Notes: generated by a model from the sequence alone, not told the origin. Positions 8,801 through 18,300 are shown, counted from the first letter of the stretch. The stretch is DNA of 62,967 bases from Chloroflexota bacterium (GCA_029555965.1 JAKQHY010000191.1:1-62967), one strand, 5' to 3'. Program-made: numbers and translations.

Positions 8801-9415
8801 ACCGACCGCCGCGAGGCGTGGATCAACGCCCGCGCCGATACACTGGATGTGCTCATCTGCAACCCCCAACTGGTCAAGACCGGCCTCGACCTGATCCAAT
8901 TCCACACGGTCGTGTTCTTTGAACTTGATTACGATTTGTTCTGTCTATGGCAAGCGATGCGCCGCGTCTGGCGCTTGGGACAACAAAAACCGGTCAAGGT
9001 GATCTTCGTGGCCTATACCGGAACTATCGAGGAACAAGCCGTCGCCTTGATGGGAAAAAAGATGCGCGCCGCCCAGTTGCTCTACGGCGACGAGGTGGGC
9101 GGGGCCATCGTCCCGGAGTCCGGCGACAACTTCCTGATGGAGTTAGCGCGCACGGTGCTGGAAGGGGAGACCCTGCCTGACCTGCGCGCCTTGTTCGCCG
9201 CCGCGCAAGCGACGACGGACTCGCCGTTGGGCAGTCCCACTGCCGGCAGCCCCACGTTGCCGACACCGATCTCATTGGCCGATCTGCTCTCCGCCCGCCA
9301 CGCCGCCGAGGCGTTGCGCGTCGCCCAGGAGAAACGCGGCAAGCCGCTGACGCGCCAACAGCGCGCGGTCATCGTCCAGGAAGCGCTGGGCGTGCAGCAG
9401 GCCGCCTTGTTCTAG
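5822..9415 (+). CDS. DNA methyltransferase fused to an SNF2-type helicase
   Basis: This 1197-aa fusion starts with an N6-adenine methyltransferase domain: FATPP, SAM motif I FDPCAGEGA (~48-56) and catalytic LNPPYDND (~112). A middle segment leads to a helicase: Walker A GEMGIGKTT (~436), a CPDCG zinc-finger-like insertion (~617), the DEAH-type box ADEVHEY (~715), LTGTTYGGK as motif III and the SNF2 motif VI region RRVWRLGQ (~1047). I placed the start at ATG 5822 because ACGGAGG sits 10 nt upstream; the TTG at 5813 touches that site. Such fusions occur on phages and conjugative elements, where methylation plus translocation can protect incoming DNA; that role is inferred. The C-terminus is QQAALF, a loose clamp-motif match. 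Confidence 0.85.
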   Translation: MARLANSEKMGFFATPPNVVELLARWIAAPVTRNTDTGKETVSPYRVFDPCAGEGAALHQVATLLGGEVTTWGVELSPNRAEKATAVLDKVLNTAFQSVRISHEAAALLYLNPPYDNDLDSAEKRLEIEFLRLSVPTLAYDGVMILIIPQPVLRFADMARLLAGHFTDIVIRRFPDGDYEIFKQVVVFARRRRYQTPTTERVAEIRQWADAELSPLGALPDDPQWPQMLPPAKASSVRFYRNDISDVEAVALAYRQPWDNALLAAISAAPAQEFIPPMPLKKGHIAMLMSSGLLGTLRITMDGEPAFVKGRVVKRQVETIEETDSGEKCHVMRDKFVTSVGILGSDGVRLIQDDVPALTAFMETYGGQVANEVVKRPPRYDLKPTAAEWAHMGTLGKNRKPLPGQTEAGLLPVQKHIAIAMTRTLRSTPSVLVQGEMGIGKTTVGAAIVDALNAYPAIVLCPPQLVHKWARELAQVIPEVQVRELLRFGSTPDGDVNDARQFVADWRAGRLGSKAVAVISETTAKLGSGWQARAATRYGLPKVSQVRPRDPDLAEAWDDARERRAAFAAAAQDYRTARETLAELRAMGAEPATVETQRQRAAYLRRAALKLAIPYPVCPDCGSIPRNKNGDQLFAIHLEERPYRCTHPVSGWARDEDGRRLHDENGQPVWAWHTTDNTPQPVCGGTLFQHGAQHRRWPIADYIRRKCRGAFKLVIADEVHEYRGKGSDRGRAFHHLIGATRWHLALTGTTYGGKSTSVFHTFGRLFGGVYAEFQFDGELEWAKQYGVLETRVYGRPGSDDDVDFGSFNATKRNKVTVSELPGVSPAILPRIISTTSFLTLKDLGVTLPAYSEEAVLLEMADAQADQYRSMESNLRSRARQSSRWLSTWLQWSLNRPDAAFRAEEIIKEYREKVGRKSVVTETEHFMTLPPVVTDAELLPKEQWLVDYARAEKAAGRKVLVYVRQTGERDIQPRLRDLLQAAGLRTDILRSTVGTDRREAWINARADTLDVLICNPQLVKTGLDLIQFHTVVFFELDYDLFCLWQAMRRVWRLGQQKPVKVIFVAYTGTIEEQAVALMGKKMRAAQLLYGDEVGGAIVPESGDNFLMELARTVLEGETLPDLRALFAAAQATTDSPLGSPTAGSPTLPTPISLADLLSARHAAEALRVAQEKRGKPLTRQQRAVIVQEALGVQQAALF

Positions 9416-9435
9416 GGCTACGGCCCCAGTTACCC

Positions 9436-9475
9436 AAAACCGCCCGATGGCATATAACATCGGGCGGTTTTTGTT
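9436..9475 (+). terminator. rho-independent terminator
   Basis: A perfect 12-bp stem, AACCGCCCGATG / CATCGGGCGGTT, with an 8-nt loop is followed by TTTGTT. It ends the methyltransferase-helicase transcript 20 nt after its stop codon. Confidence 0.9.
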
Positions 9476-9524
9476 GGGCGTTAGCGGTCCCATACAGCAA
9501 TGGGTGATTTTCCGTAAAAACATA

Positions 9525-9552
9525 TTGACATATTTAATAAATATAGTATAAT
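9525..9552 (+). promoter_or_regulatory. consensus sigma-70 promoter with embedded palindrome
   Basis: TTGACA (9525-9530), 16-bp spacer, TATAAT (9547-9552): both hexamers match consensus. The spacer contains the palindrome TATTTA-A-TAAATA (9531-9543), a candidate operator. It drives the recombinase at 9589, whose AGGAGG is at 9576-9581. The AT-rich island contrasts sharply with the surrounding GC-rich genes. Confidence 0.85.
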
Positions 9553-9588
9553 ATATTGTATAACACACTATGAATAGGAGGAACATTG

Positions 9589-10437
9589 ATGATGAACTGG
9601 CAGGTTGCCACCACTACATTTCTGATCGATCACGAAGGACTGACCCAGCGCCGCTACGCCGACGCCCTGACGCAGTTCCACACCTGGTATACCCAGACTT
9701 ATCACTGCGAACCGGAAGTGGCCTTGCTGACGGTGGAGGAACTCCGCGCCTACCGCCACTACCTCAGCGGGGAACGACATTACCAGGCGGCCACAATCAA
9801 TCTGCACCTGGCCGCGCTGCGGGGGTTACTGCGCTGTCACGGGCGGAATTTGCGGCTGAAAGGCGTCAAGCTAGTTACGCCGGCGGTGGAGGCGTTGGAC
9901 GCCCGCGCCCTGGGCCGGCTGCTGGCCGCGGTGGACGGTCCGGATTGGCAGGATAAGCGCAATGTCGCGCTGCTCAACGTCTTAGCGCGGGCTGGTTTGC
10001 GGATCAGCGAGGCCCTGACCTTGCACATCGGGGATGTGCAGTTGGGCGACCGGGGTGGCGCCGTGCTGATCCGGCAGGGGAAAGGCGGGAAGGAAAGGGC
10101 GGTGGCGTTGCCCAAAGAAGCCCGCGCGGCCTTGCGGGCCTACCTCGCTGTGCGCCCCCAGGCACCGGAGAGTAAGCTGCTGTTCCTCAGCCGGAGCTGG
10201 CAGGCGCTGGGAGCGCGGGATGTGCAACGGTTACTCGCCGCCGCCGCGCAGCGCGCCGGGCTGACGCAGAAGATCACCCCGCACACGCTGCGGCACACCT
10301 TCGCCACCCGCTTCTTGCAGGCCGGCGGCGACATTGCGACGCTGGCGCAGTTGCTCGGTCATAGCAGCGTGGCGACAACGACGCGGTATTTGCATCCTGA
10401 CGCCGGACGGGTGCAGGAAATGGTGGAGGAACTGTAA
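9589..10437 (+). CDS. XerC/D-like tyrosine recombinase
   Basis: A complete 282-aa recombinase with an N-terminal SAM-like core-binding domain (~1-95) and a catalytic domain. Catalytic residues are visible: R138 (ARAGLRISE), K in GKGGKER (~165-168), H232 and R235 in HTLRHTF, H258 in LLGHSS and nucleophile Y267 in TRYLHP. Length and order match XerC/XerD. I chose ATG 9589, seven bases after AGGAGG; a second ATG follows at once. It has its own strong promoter and sits after a terminator, so it is expressed independently. It may resolve element multimers or integrate/excise cassettes; the immediate downstream region is recombination debris. Confidence 0.93.
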   Translation: MMNWQVATTTFLIDHEGLTQRRYADALTQFHTWYTQTYHCEPEVALLTVEELRAYRHYLSGERHYQAATINLHLAALRGLLRCHGRNLRLKGVKLVTPAVEALDARALGRLLAAVDGPDWQDKRNVALLNVLARAGLRISEALTLHIGDVQLGDRGGAVLIRQGKGGKERAVALPKEARAALRAYLAVRPQAPESKLLFLSRSWQALGARDVQRLLAAAAQRAGLTQKITPHTLRHTFATRFLQAGGDIATLAQLLGHSSVATTTRYLHPDAGRVQEMVEEL

Positions 10438-10438
10438 A

Positions 10439-10690
10439 ATACGGGGCTTTCTGTTCATCAAGTACCACGCCGATCTCCGTAATCGGCCCTTGATTACTAC
10501 ACTCACCGCCATCCTGGCTAAGCAACAGTGTGAAACCGCCTGTATCTTGCGCGACGTGGAACACTGGGGAGCATATCACTATTCTCCGTCCGAACTGATA
10601 ACCCAGACCCTTGCGGCACTGCGGGCTTGCGATATTGTCTTGGTGGATATTTGGTACTATCGTACAGATATGGTGGATAATTCCACGCAC
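10439..10690 (+). pseudogene. remnant of a nucleoside deoxyribosyltransferase-like gene
   Basis: A protein-like frame reads GFLFIKYHADLRNRP, then CILRDVEHWGAYHYSP and CDIVLVDIWYYR, the alternating strand/helix pattern of small Rossmann-like nucleotide-binding proteins of the deoxyribosyltransferase type. It has no ATG: the codon where one would be expected is ATA at 10439-10441, two bases after the recombinase stop. Similarity fades after ~10690, where unrelated sequence begins. The family call is tentative; that it is a truncated gene fragment is more certain. Confidence 0.45.
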
Positions 10691-10877
10691 ACCGCTCCCC
10701 TCTCCATGAGGCCTCGATCGCCGCTCATGAGGTCGAAAAACGGGCCGCCAGCACCATCAGGGAGACTGATGGGCAAGCAATCCACCCATCTGCCCATTCT
10801 TGGGGAGATCGCGGCGGGGAGACGCACCGCTGGTGCGGAACGTTCCCATGGGGGCGACGCTTCGCTGCTCCCTTACG
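10691..10877. other. unassigned junction sequence
   Basis: I see no gene here. The segment joins the deoxyribosyltransferase-like remnant to the IS1-like fragment. It contains a short inverted repeat (GATGGGCA near 10767 and TGCCCATT near 10790) that could be debris of the insertion sequence; no complete IS end or target duplication is recognisable. Confidence 0.3.
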
Positions 10878-11194
10878 CAGCCGGGATGGGGAAGTTGAGG
10901 AACTCCTACACCATCCAGCGGTGCTCCGTGAGTCCCGCCGCCATCGTCGGTATCCGTTCCCGATAGCGATTGGGGCGTTGCTGGTCCCGGTGGAGCAGTG
11001 ACTGGGGATACTCCTGGCGCAAGGCCTGATGCGGCCGCACGAAGTGATAGTAGCCTTGCCACCAGAGCAAGTGTAGCCGCGGTGCCCTGACCGTTTGCGC
11101 TGTTCCCCAGGTGCGCCGCACCAGCAACGCCACCCCTTGCCGGATGGTCAGGTTCACTCGTTCCACGAAGGCCGTGTTCAGGCGCCCACTCAAC
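10878..11194 (-). mobile_element. IS1-like transposase fragment (C-terminal part)
   Basis: The minus strand encodes the end of an IS1/IS1-like DDE transposase: LNTAFVERVNLTIRQG, then LLWWQGYYHFVRPHQALR and TPTMAAGLTEHRWMV. After a TAG at 10906-10908 the same frame continues EFLNFPIP, which looks like the family's usual C-terminus, so the stop is probably a CAG to TAG change. The 5' part of the transposase is missing; the fragment abuts the truncated recombinase at ~11194/11195. No inverted terminal repeat pair is visible. It is non-functional and probably caused the truncation next door. Confidence 0.8.
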
Positions 11195-11647
11195 ACCGGT
11201 CTGCGGTTCGCAGGGGTGGCGGCCCTACAAATGAACGATATAACACTCAACGAGCGGTCGGGGGAAGTGCAGGTCCGGCAAGAAAAAGGCTGGAAGGCAC
11301 GCGCCGTCCTGTTGAACAAAGATGCGCAAGAGGCGTTGCAGGCATGGCTGAGCGTGCGAACAGAGAGCAATTACGCGGCGTTGTTCCTCTCGCAGAAAGG
11401 GAGAGCACTATCTGAGCGGGCGATCTCCGAGCGCGTGCGCGACCCGACGGAGCGCCTCAAGGTGGAAAAGGTAAGTCCGCATACACTGCGCCACTCGTTC
11501 GTCAAGAACCTAGTGGATACCGGCGTGGGGATGGAGAAGGTCGTGGCGTTGTTGGAGCACACGAACCTGAACACGACGCGGCGGTACATCACGCTCAGTC
11601 AAGCAGATTCGCAGGCGGTGACAGAGAAGGTGGTGTGGGGAGAGTGA
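11195..11647 (+). pseudogene. tyrosine recombinase lacking its N-terminal half
   Basis: From 11195 the plus strand reads TGLRFAGVAALQMND, which is the first Arg box (TGLR) of a tyrosine recombinase, and continues through a Lys loop (QEKGWKAR), HTLRHSF, LLEHTN and the nucleophile Tyr in TRRYITLSQ to a TGA at 11647. The catalytic pentad is therefore intact, but everything before the first Arg box is replaced by the IS1-like fragment. An apparent longer frame through the IS sequence is not meaningful. It is a different recombinase from those at 9589 and 33501. Confidence 0.85.
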
Positions 11648-11810
11648 GGAGGCGGCAACGGTCACGGCGCAGTACGTGTACCAACTGTTGGTGACGCGGG
11701 ACTTGGACGTGTACGTGACGTATTTTGATCTGGTGAGTGGGAGCGCGCGGAGTATGGAGATCACAGAAAGCATGGACTGAGTGTTGAACGCTATTTCCTG
11801 GGAAATACTG

Positions 11811-11839
11811 GCCCGCTGTGATTGAGCAGCGGGCTTTTT
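11811..11839 (+). terminator. rho-independent terminator
   Basis: Stem GCCCGCTG / CAGCGGGC with an 8-nt loop and five T. It lies 164 bp after the truncated recombinase stop. Confidence 0.85.
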
Positions 11840-11865
11840 GCATCTTTTGGAAGTTACCTTATACT
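11838..11865 (+). promoter_or_regulatory. candidate sigma-70 promoter for the R-M-like operon
   Basis: TTGCAT (11838-11843), 16-bp spacer, TATACT (11860-11865). It would start a ~170-nt structured leader before the helicase gene at 12044. The -35 overlaps the upstream terminator's T tract. Confidence 0.5.
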
Positions 11866-11885
11866 AAGTGGAGTGCAAAATAAAA

Positions 11886-11995
11886 CGCCCCGCAGCTCTT
11901 GACTAGCCCGGGGCAACAACCAACGGCGATTGCCGCGCCGTGGTGGGCCTAAGAATACCACACCCGCCCCCGCGCGTCAACTCGCCGGGGGCGGG
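11886..11995 (+). other. structured leader: three hairpins, the last terminator-like
   Basis: Hairpin 1: GCCCCG (11887-11892) with CGGGGC (11909-11914). Hairpin 2: ACGGCG (11923-11928) with CGCCGT (11936-11941). Hairpin 3: an 11-bp stem, ACCCGCCCCCG (11962-11972) with CGGGGGCGGGT (11985-11995), followed by ATGTTTT. The third could act as an attenuator for the downstream operon or end a ~130-nt leader RNA. No ORF is present. Confidence 0.55.
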
Positions 11996-12043
11996 TATGT
12001 TTTAAAGCACATCGCTTGAATATCGTTGCGACAGGAGCACCCT

Positions 12044-15000
12044 ATGCCCAATACCCAATCAGCTTTGCCAGATTCTGGTATCAGAGACAACCTTAGCCGG
12101 GGAACTGTAGCGGAATTCCTCCGAGAAAAAATCAAACATGGGTCCAAGCTCTCCATTGTATCGGCTTACTTTACCATTTACGCCTATGAAGGCTTAAAGC
12201 CAGAACTGGATGGCATTGAAGAACTACGGTTTTTGTTTGGCGAACCACGCTTTATCCGCACGCTTGACCCCAGCAAAACCGACAAAAAGGCCTTCGATAT
12301 TAAAGACTCTGGCCTGACACTGCAAGGTCAACTGCAACAACGCCAGGTCGCCAAAGAATGCGCCGCCTGGATTAGAGATAAGGTCGAAATCCGCTCGGTC
12401 AAACAATCAAGTTTGCTGCATGGCAAACTGTACCACATTGACCATCAGGGCCTGGTCGAGGCGATTGTAGGCAGTTCCAACTTTACCGTGAGCGGGTTAG
12501 GCTTGAGTGCTTTCGCTGGCCGCAACAATATTGAGCTGAACTTGGAAGTCAACGACAATCGCGATCGCCGCGACTTGCTCAACTGGTTTAACGAATTGTG
12601 GAATGATGCCGAACTGGTCGAAGATGTCAAAGAGGAAGTGCTGCACTACCTGGAACAGCTCGGCCAGAATCAAGCCCCGGAGTTCATTTACTACAAAACA
12701 CTGTTTCACTTGTTTGAGCAATACCTGGAAGAACAGGATGCCAGCGGGTTGCTCGCCGAACAGGCGCATCTGTATGATACGCAAATTTGGAAGACACTGT
12801 TTGAGTTCCAACGGGATGGCGTGACCGCAGCGATCAACAAAATTCTCACCCACAATGGCTGTATCGTTGCTGATAGCGTCGGCCTGGGCAAAACCTTTGA
12901 GGCGTTGGCGGTCATCAAATACTTTGAGCTGCGCAATGATCGGGTGTTGGTGTTGTGTCCTAAGAAACTGCGTGAAAACTGGACGGTTTACCAATCCTCT
13001 AATAACAGCGCTTTGAACCCCTTCCTGGCGGACAGATTTGGCTATACAGTGCTGTCGCACACCGATCTGAGCCGCGATGGGGGGACATCCGGGGATGTGG
13101 ATTTGTCCACCGTGATGTGGGGCAATTATGACCTGGTGGTGATTGATGAGTCGCACAATTTCCGCAACAACACCCGTGGGCGACGCGACGAGGATGGCAA
13201 CGTTATCCGCAAAAGCCGTTACGAACGCATGATGGAAGACATCATTCAATCGGGCCGTAAAACCAAGGTGCTGTTGCTTTCGGCCACGCCGGTCAACAAT
13301 GACCTGAGAGACTTGCGCAACCAGCTTTACTTCATTACCGAAGGCAAAGACGATGCCTTTCAGGAATCAATGGGGGTTGCCAACCTGGAAGACACCCTGG
13401 CCGCCGCCCAGCGCACTTTCAATGAATGGGCCGGTGAGAGCAAAACCCGTGATACCCGGTTGTTGCTGGAGCGTCTTAGCTCCGCCTTTTTCAAGTTGTT
13501 GGATGAGTTAACGATTGCCCGATCGCGCAAGCATATCCAACGCTACTATGCCGACACTGTTGCCGAGCTGGGTGGGTTTCCACAACGTACCAAGCCGGTG
13601 GCGATTTTCCCGGATATTGATACGAAAAGCCGTTTTATGTCCTACGATCGGCTCAATGAAGAAATTTCCAGGTACCGGCTGTCGTTGTTCAATCCCGCAG
13701 CGTATGTGCTACCGGAATACCACTCTCTCTATAACGATAGTCGCGCTGTAAAGGCCTTCACTCAGAGCCACCGCGAACATTATCTGATTGGCATGATGAA
13801 GGTCAACTTTCTCAAGCGTTTGGAAAGCTCCATTGATGCTTTCCGCACCACAATGGCGCGCACGATTGAGAAAATCGAACAGTTGTTGGATCGGATTAAA
13901 CGCTATCGCGAATTGGCCTCCGATCCTGAGCTTGACCTGGACGACCTGAATATTGAGAGCCTGGAAGATGAAGAACTGCAAGCCGCCCTACAGGTGGGGC
14001 GCAAGTTCAAATACAACATGGCGCACCTGGATCTGGATGCCTGGGAAGCCGCGTTGCGGGAAGATTTGCGGCAAATTGACCTGATTTATAACTCGGCCAA
14101 CGGGGTAACTCCTGACCGTGACGCGAAGCTGGCCGCATTGAAACAATTGATTGCAGCCAAGGTCAACCAGCCGACGACCAATAAACGCGGCCAGAATCGC
14201 AAAGTATTGGTCTTTACCGCCTTTGCCGATACGGCTGGCTACCTTTACACGCAGATTAGAGATTGGGCCCGAAATGATCTGAATATCCATATCGCAATGG
14301 TCACAGGTGGCACACAGGAGAACCAAACGACCCTGGGGCGCAACCGGTTTCAGGATATCCTGATCAACTTTTCACCGGTTTCCAAGCAACGCGCGCAAAT
14401 GCCCGGTATGCCCCAACAAGACGAAATTGACCTGCTGATTGCCACCGACTGTATCTCCGAAGGACAGAACTTGCAGGATTGCGATTACCTCATCAATTAT
14501 GACATCCACTGGAATCCGGTGCGCATCATTCAGCGATTTGGCCGCATTGACCGCATTGGCAGCATCAACACCGCCGTGTATCTGGTCAACTTTTGGCCCA
14601 CGCCCGACCTCAACCAATACATCAATCTGAAAAACCGGGTTGAGGCGCGCATGGCCCTGGTGGATATTACCGCTACGATGGCGGACAATCTGCTGGCGCC
14701 TGAACAAATTCAGGCTTTGCTTGAGGATGAGCTGACCTACCGTGATCGGCAGCTTTTGCGGCTGAAGGATGAGATCCTGGACCTGGAAGATTTCACCGAA
14801 ACGGTGGTTTTTAATGAATTCTCCCTGGATGATTTTCGCATCGAGCTGCTGAAATATCTGGAGGCCAACCGCCGGATATTGCAGGATGCCCCATCGGGGC
14901 TGTATGCGGTGGTGCCAACCCGCGACGACATCCCTCAAATTGAGCCGGGCGTGATTTACTGTCTACGGCAGCCGGGCGACACAGTAGGTACCGATACGGT

Positions 15001-15352
15001 TAACCCTTTACGACCCTATTTCCTGGTCTACGTGCGGAACGATAACACAGTGCGCTTTGGCTTTGCCCAACCTAAGCAAATCCTGGATATTTTCCGGGAA
15101 CTGTGCGTGGGTAAAACCGTGCCCTACGAGCAGTTGTGCCAGCTTTTTGACACCGAGACCCACAACGGAACGGATATGAGCCTGTACGATGGATTGCTAG
15201 ATCGGGCGGTGAGTTCCATTGAGCGCACTTTTAAGAAACGGGCGGCCAGCCAATTGGTCAATGCCGGGCGTGGGGGGGTGCTGATTGATAAAAGCAAGCA
15301 GGTCAGCAAAACAACCGACTTTGATCTGATGACGTGGCTGGTGATAAAGTAA
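12044..15352 (+). CDS. PLD-family nuclease fused to SNF2-type helicase (R-M/defence)
   Basis: This 1102-aa protein has an N-terminal phospholipase-D-like nuclease domain with HGKLYHID (~125) and SSNFT (~143), then a superfamily 2 helicase: Walker A ADSVGLGKT (~274), DEAH-type IDESHNF (~365), LLLSATPVNN (~410) and motif VI RFGRIDRIGS (~830). I chose ATG 12044 (ACAGGAG six bases upstream); a TTG 18 nt earlier would contain that site. The gene is 36 nt upstream of a large Eco57I-class methyltransferase. PLD-helicase plus methyltransferase pairs are a recurrent restriction/defence arrangement, related in parts list to DISARM and type I-like systems. Helicase-driven nuclease action on unmethylated DNA is an inference. 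Confidence 0.88.
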   Translation: MPNTQSALPDSGIRDNLSRGTVAEFLREKIKHGSKLSIVSAYFTIYAYEGLKPELDGIEELRFLFGEPRFIRTLDPSKTDKKAFDIKDSGLTLQGQLQQRQVAKECAAWIRDKVEIRSVKQSSLLHGKLYHIDHQGLVEAIVGSSNFTVSGLGLSAFAGRNNIELNLEVNDNRDRRDLLNWFNELWNDAELVEDVKEEVLHYLEQLGQNQAPEFIYYKTLFHLFEQYLEEQDASGLLAEQAHLYDTQIWKTLFEFQRDGVTAAINKILTHNGCIVADSVGLGKTFEALAVIKYFELRNDRVLVLCPKKLRENWTVYQSSNNSALNPFLADRFGYTVLSHTDLSRDGGTSGDVDLSTVMWGNYDLVVIDESHNFRNNTRGRRDEDGNVIRKSRYERMMEDIIQSGRKTKVLLLSATPVNNDLRDLRNQLYFITEGKDDAFQESMGVANLEDTLAAAQRTFNEWAGESKTRDTRLLLERLSSAFFKLLDELTIARSRKHIQRYYADTVAELGGFPQRTKPVAIFPDIDTKSRFMSYDRLNEEISRYRLSLFNPAAYVLPEYHSLYNDSRAVKAFTQSHREHYLIGMMKVNFLKRLESSIDAFRTTMARTIEKIEQLLDRIKRYRELASDPELDLDDLNIESLEDEELQAALQVGRKFKYNMAHLDLDAWEAALREDLRQIDLIYNSANGVTPDRDAKLAALKQLIAAKVNQPTTNKRGQNRKVLVFTAFADTAGYLYTQIRDWARNDLNIHIAMVTGGTQENQTTLGRNRFQDILINFSPVSKQRAQMPGMPQQDEIDLLIATDCISEGQNLQDCDYLINYDIHWNPVRIIQRFGRIDRIGSINTAVYLVNFWPTPDLNQYINLKNRVEARMALVDITATMADNLLAPEQIQALLEDELTYRDRQLLRLKDEILDLEDFTETVVFNEFSLDDFRIELLKYLEANRRILQDAPSGLYAVVPTRDDIPQIEPGVIYCLRQPGDTVGTDTVNPLRPYFLVYVRNDNTVRFGFAQPKQILDIFRELCVGKTVPYEQLCQLFDTETHNGTDMSLYDGLLDRAVSSIERTFKKRAASQLVNAGRGGVLIDKSKQVSKTTDFDLMTWLVIK

Positions 15353-15388
15353 AGGGACGGGATACGGATCACGGAGTAGGTGAAGTGT

Positions 15389-18300
15389 ATGACGCCATTG
15401 GCAACCAAACAACACATTGAGCAGGCTTTGCGCGCCTTTGCTGCTGGCGACCTCAAACATAATGCATTAGCCCTGTTTGAGACATTGGGCTATACCAGCG
15501 AAAAGCAGCTTGACCTCGATAGTAACACCGCTGAAGGTTTTACAGATGCCTTTGACCTGCACCACACTTTGAGCGCCGAGCGGGCCTTGTTGGCACAATG
15601 GCAGACGGTGGAGGTTTTGTTTCAGATCACTGCGGATGAGATCGTGCAAAGCCCGCAGATCAGCATGTTTACCGCCCAGCGCGTGGACAACCGCATCATC
15701 GAATCGTACCTCTTCCTGGCTATTGAACTGCGTCCCGGCCATTACACCCGCACCGATCTGGCCTACATTACCCGCGAGGTGAACAAGCACTTCCCCATGC
15801 CGGTGCTGATCCTCTTCAAGCAAGGCCCTCACCTCACGTTTTCCATCATCAATCGCCGCCTGCACAAGCGTGATAACAGCAAAGATGTGCTGGAAAAAGT
15901 CACACTGATCAAAGACATCCACACCGCTCGGCCCCACCGCGCCCACATCGAAATTCTCTTTGACTTGTCCCTGACAGAACTGCACCGGGTTCACAACTTC
16001 AGCAACTTTGTGGAATTGCACCGGGCCTGGCAGACCACGCTGGACAGCAGCGAACTCAACAAGCGCTTCTTCAAAGAGATCGCGGATTGGTATTTTTGGG
16101 CCGTGGAGCGCGTTACCTTTCCCGGCGGCGCCGGCAACGATGCGGACGTGCGCAATGCGACCAGCCTCATCCGGCTTATCACCCGCCTCATTTTCGTCTG
16201 GTTCCTTAAGGAAAAGGGATTGGTGCCGGACGATCTCTTCAGCCGGCGCAAACTGGCCGACCTGCTGGTTTTTGATGACCCCAATGGCAGCACATACTAC
16301 AAAGCCATTCTGCAAAATCTCTTCTTTGCCACCCTCAACCAGGAGATGAACACCCCGACCAGACCGGACAACCGCAAGTTCCGCCACACATCCCAAAGCG
16401 GCGGGCGTGACCCACACTATATGATCCACAATGTCTACCGCTATGAGCGCTACTTCAAAGCCCCGGCGGCGGCGCTGGCCCTCTTTTCAACCATCCCCTT
16501 TTTGAACGGCGGCCTGTTTGAATGCCTGGACAAAGAAGATCCCGCCCCCCCCCAGCCGCTTCTGCGCATTGACGGCTTTTCGGACCGGGCCGATAACCCG
16601 CTGACTGTGCCGGATGCGCTTTTTTTTGACGACGAACGGGAAGTGGATTTGAACCGCATCTATGGCACCAGCGGCAAGCGTTACAAAGTGCGCGGCCTGA
16701 TTGAGATTTTGAGCAGCTACAAATTCACCATCACCGAGAACACCCCCATCGAGGAGGAAATCGCTTTGGACCCGGAGCTGCTGGGCCGGGTTTTTGAGAA
16801 CCTGCTGGCTGCCTACAACCCTGAGACCGAGACCACCGCCCGCAAGCAGACCGGTTCCTTCTACACCCCCCGCGAGATCGTGAATTATATGGTGGATGAG
16901 TCGCTCATCGCCTATCTGCACCCAGCCCTGACCGGCTCAGAGGTCGAGGCTCGCCTCCGCCACCTGTTGGCCTATAACGACGAACCGCACCGGTTCAACG
17001 CGGCAGAAGTGACCGGCCTGATCGCGGCCATTGACCGCCTGAAAATTCTGGATCCCGCTTGTGGTTCCGGCGCATTCCCGATGGGCATTTTGCACAAGCT
17101 GGTCTTTGTCCTGGGCAAGCTGGACCCCGATAACGCCTACTGGCGCGAAACGCAGCGTCAAAAGGCGATCCGCGAGACCGAACAGGCATTCCGTCTGGGC
17201 AATAAAACCGAGCGCGAAACGCGATTGCTGGAAATCAGCGAGGTCTTCGAGCGCAACGCCAGCGACTACGGACGCAAACTCTACCTGATCGAGAACTGCA
17301 TCTACGGTGTGGACATCCAGCCCATCGCCGTGCAGATCGCCAAATTGCGCTTCTTTATCTCGCTGGTTGTGGATCAGCGCACGGACGACGACCAACCCAA
17401 CCGGGGTGTGCGCCCACTGCCCAACCTGGAGACCAAATTCGTGGCCGCCAACACCCTCCTGAGCATTGAGCGCCCGCAGCAGTTGATGCTCAAAGACCTG
17501 GCGATAGACGCAAAAGAGCGCGAATTGGAAGACGTGCGCCACCGCTACTTTAGCGCGCGCACGCCCCAGACCAAGGAAAAGTACCGCCAGAAGGATGCCG
17601 AAATCAGAACCGAGTTGGGCCAGCTCTTGCGAAAGAGCGGCTTCCGGCCTGAAACCACCGAAAAGCTGGTCGCCTGGAACCCCTACGACCAGAATGCCAG
17701 TGCCGATTTCTTTGACCCGGAGTGGATGTTTGAGCTTACTGAAGGGTTTGACGTGGTGATTGGCAATCCGCCCTATGTGCAATTACAAAAAATAAAGGCC
17801 GAATCAGCGCGTTTGGAACAGCAATGTTTTGAAACTTTTACCAAGTCGGGGGATATTTACGGTCTGTTTTATGAAAAAGGATGGCAAGTTCTCGGTAAAG
17901 ATGGGATATTGTGCTTTATTTCATCCAACAAGTGGATGCGGGCAGCCTATGGTGAGAAGTTGCGCGGCTTTTTTGCCCGGAAAACCCAGCCCTTACAGTT
18001 GATAGACTTTGGCAAAGTGCAGAACTTTGAGCAGGCCAACGTAGATACCAATATCTTGCTGTTTGCAAAACGCGCACCACAAAAACCGGCGATTGCTGTA
18101 ACCATTGATGAAGATTTCACCGGCAGTGGCCTTGACTCATACATCTATCAAAACCATACGAGTTTTGATGGGTTCAGCCGAGATACGTGGGTCATTGCAG
18201 CCCCTCTTGTTCAGCGTATCAAGCAGAAAGCCGAGCAACGCGGAACCCCGATTAAGGAATGGGAGCTTCAAATCTACTTTGGAATAAAAACTGGTTTCAA

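Noticed and set aside
11111-11194. Apparent N-terminus of the second recombinase running through the IS fragment
   Set aside because: This stretch is antisense to recognisable IS1-like transposase codons, so the recombinase part begins only at ~11195.
11661-11780. Possible ~40-aa frame (ends SARSMEITESMD) after the truncated recombinase
   Set aside because: No start codon with a ribosome site and no recognisable family; probably the tail of a lost gene or chance.
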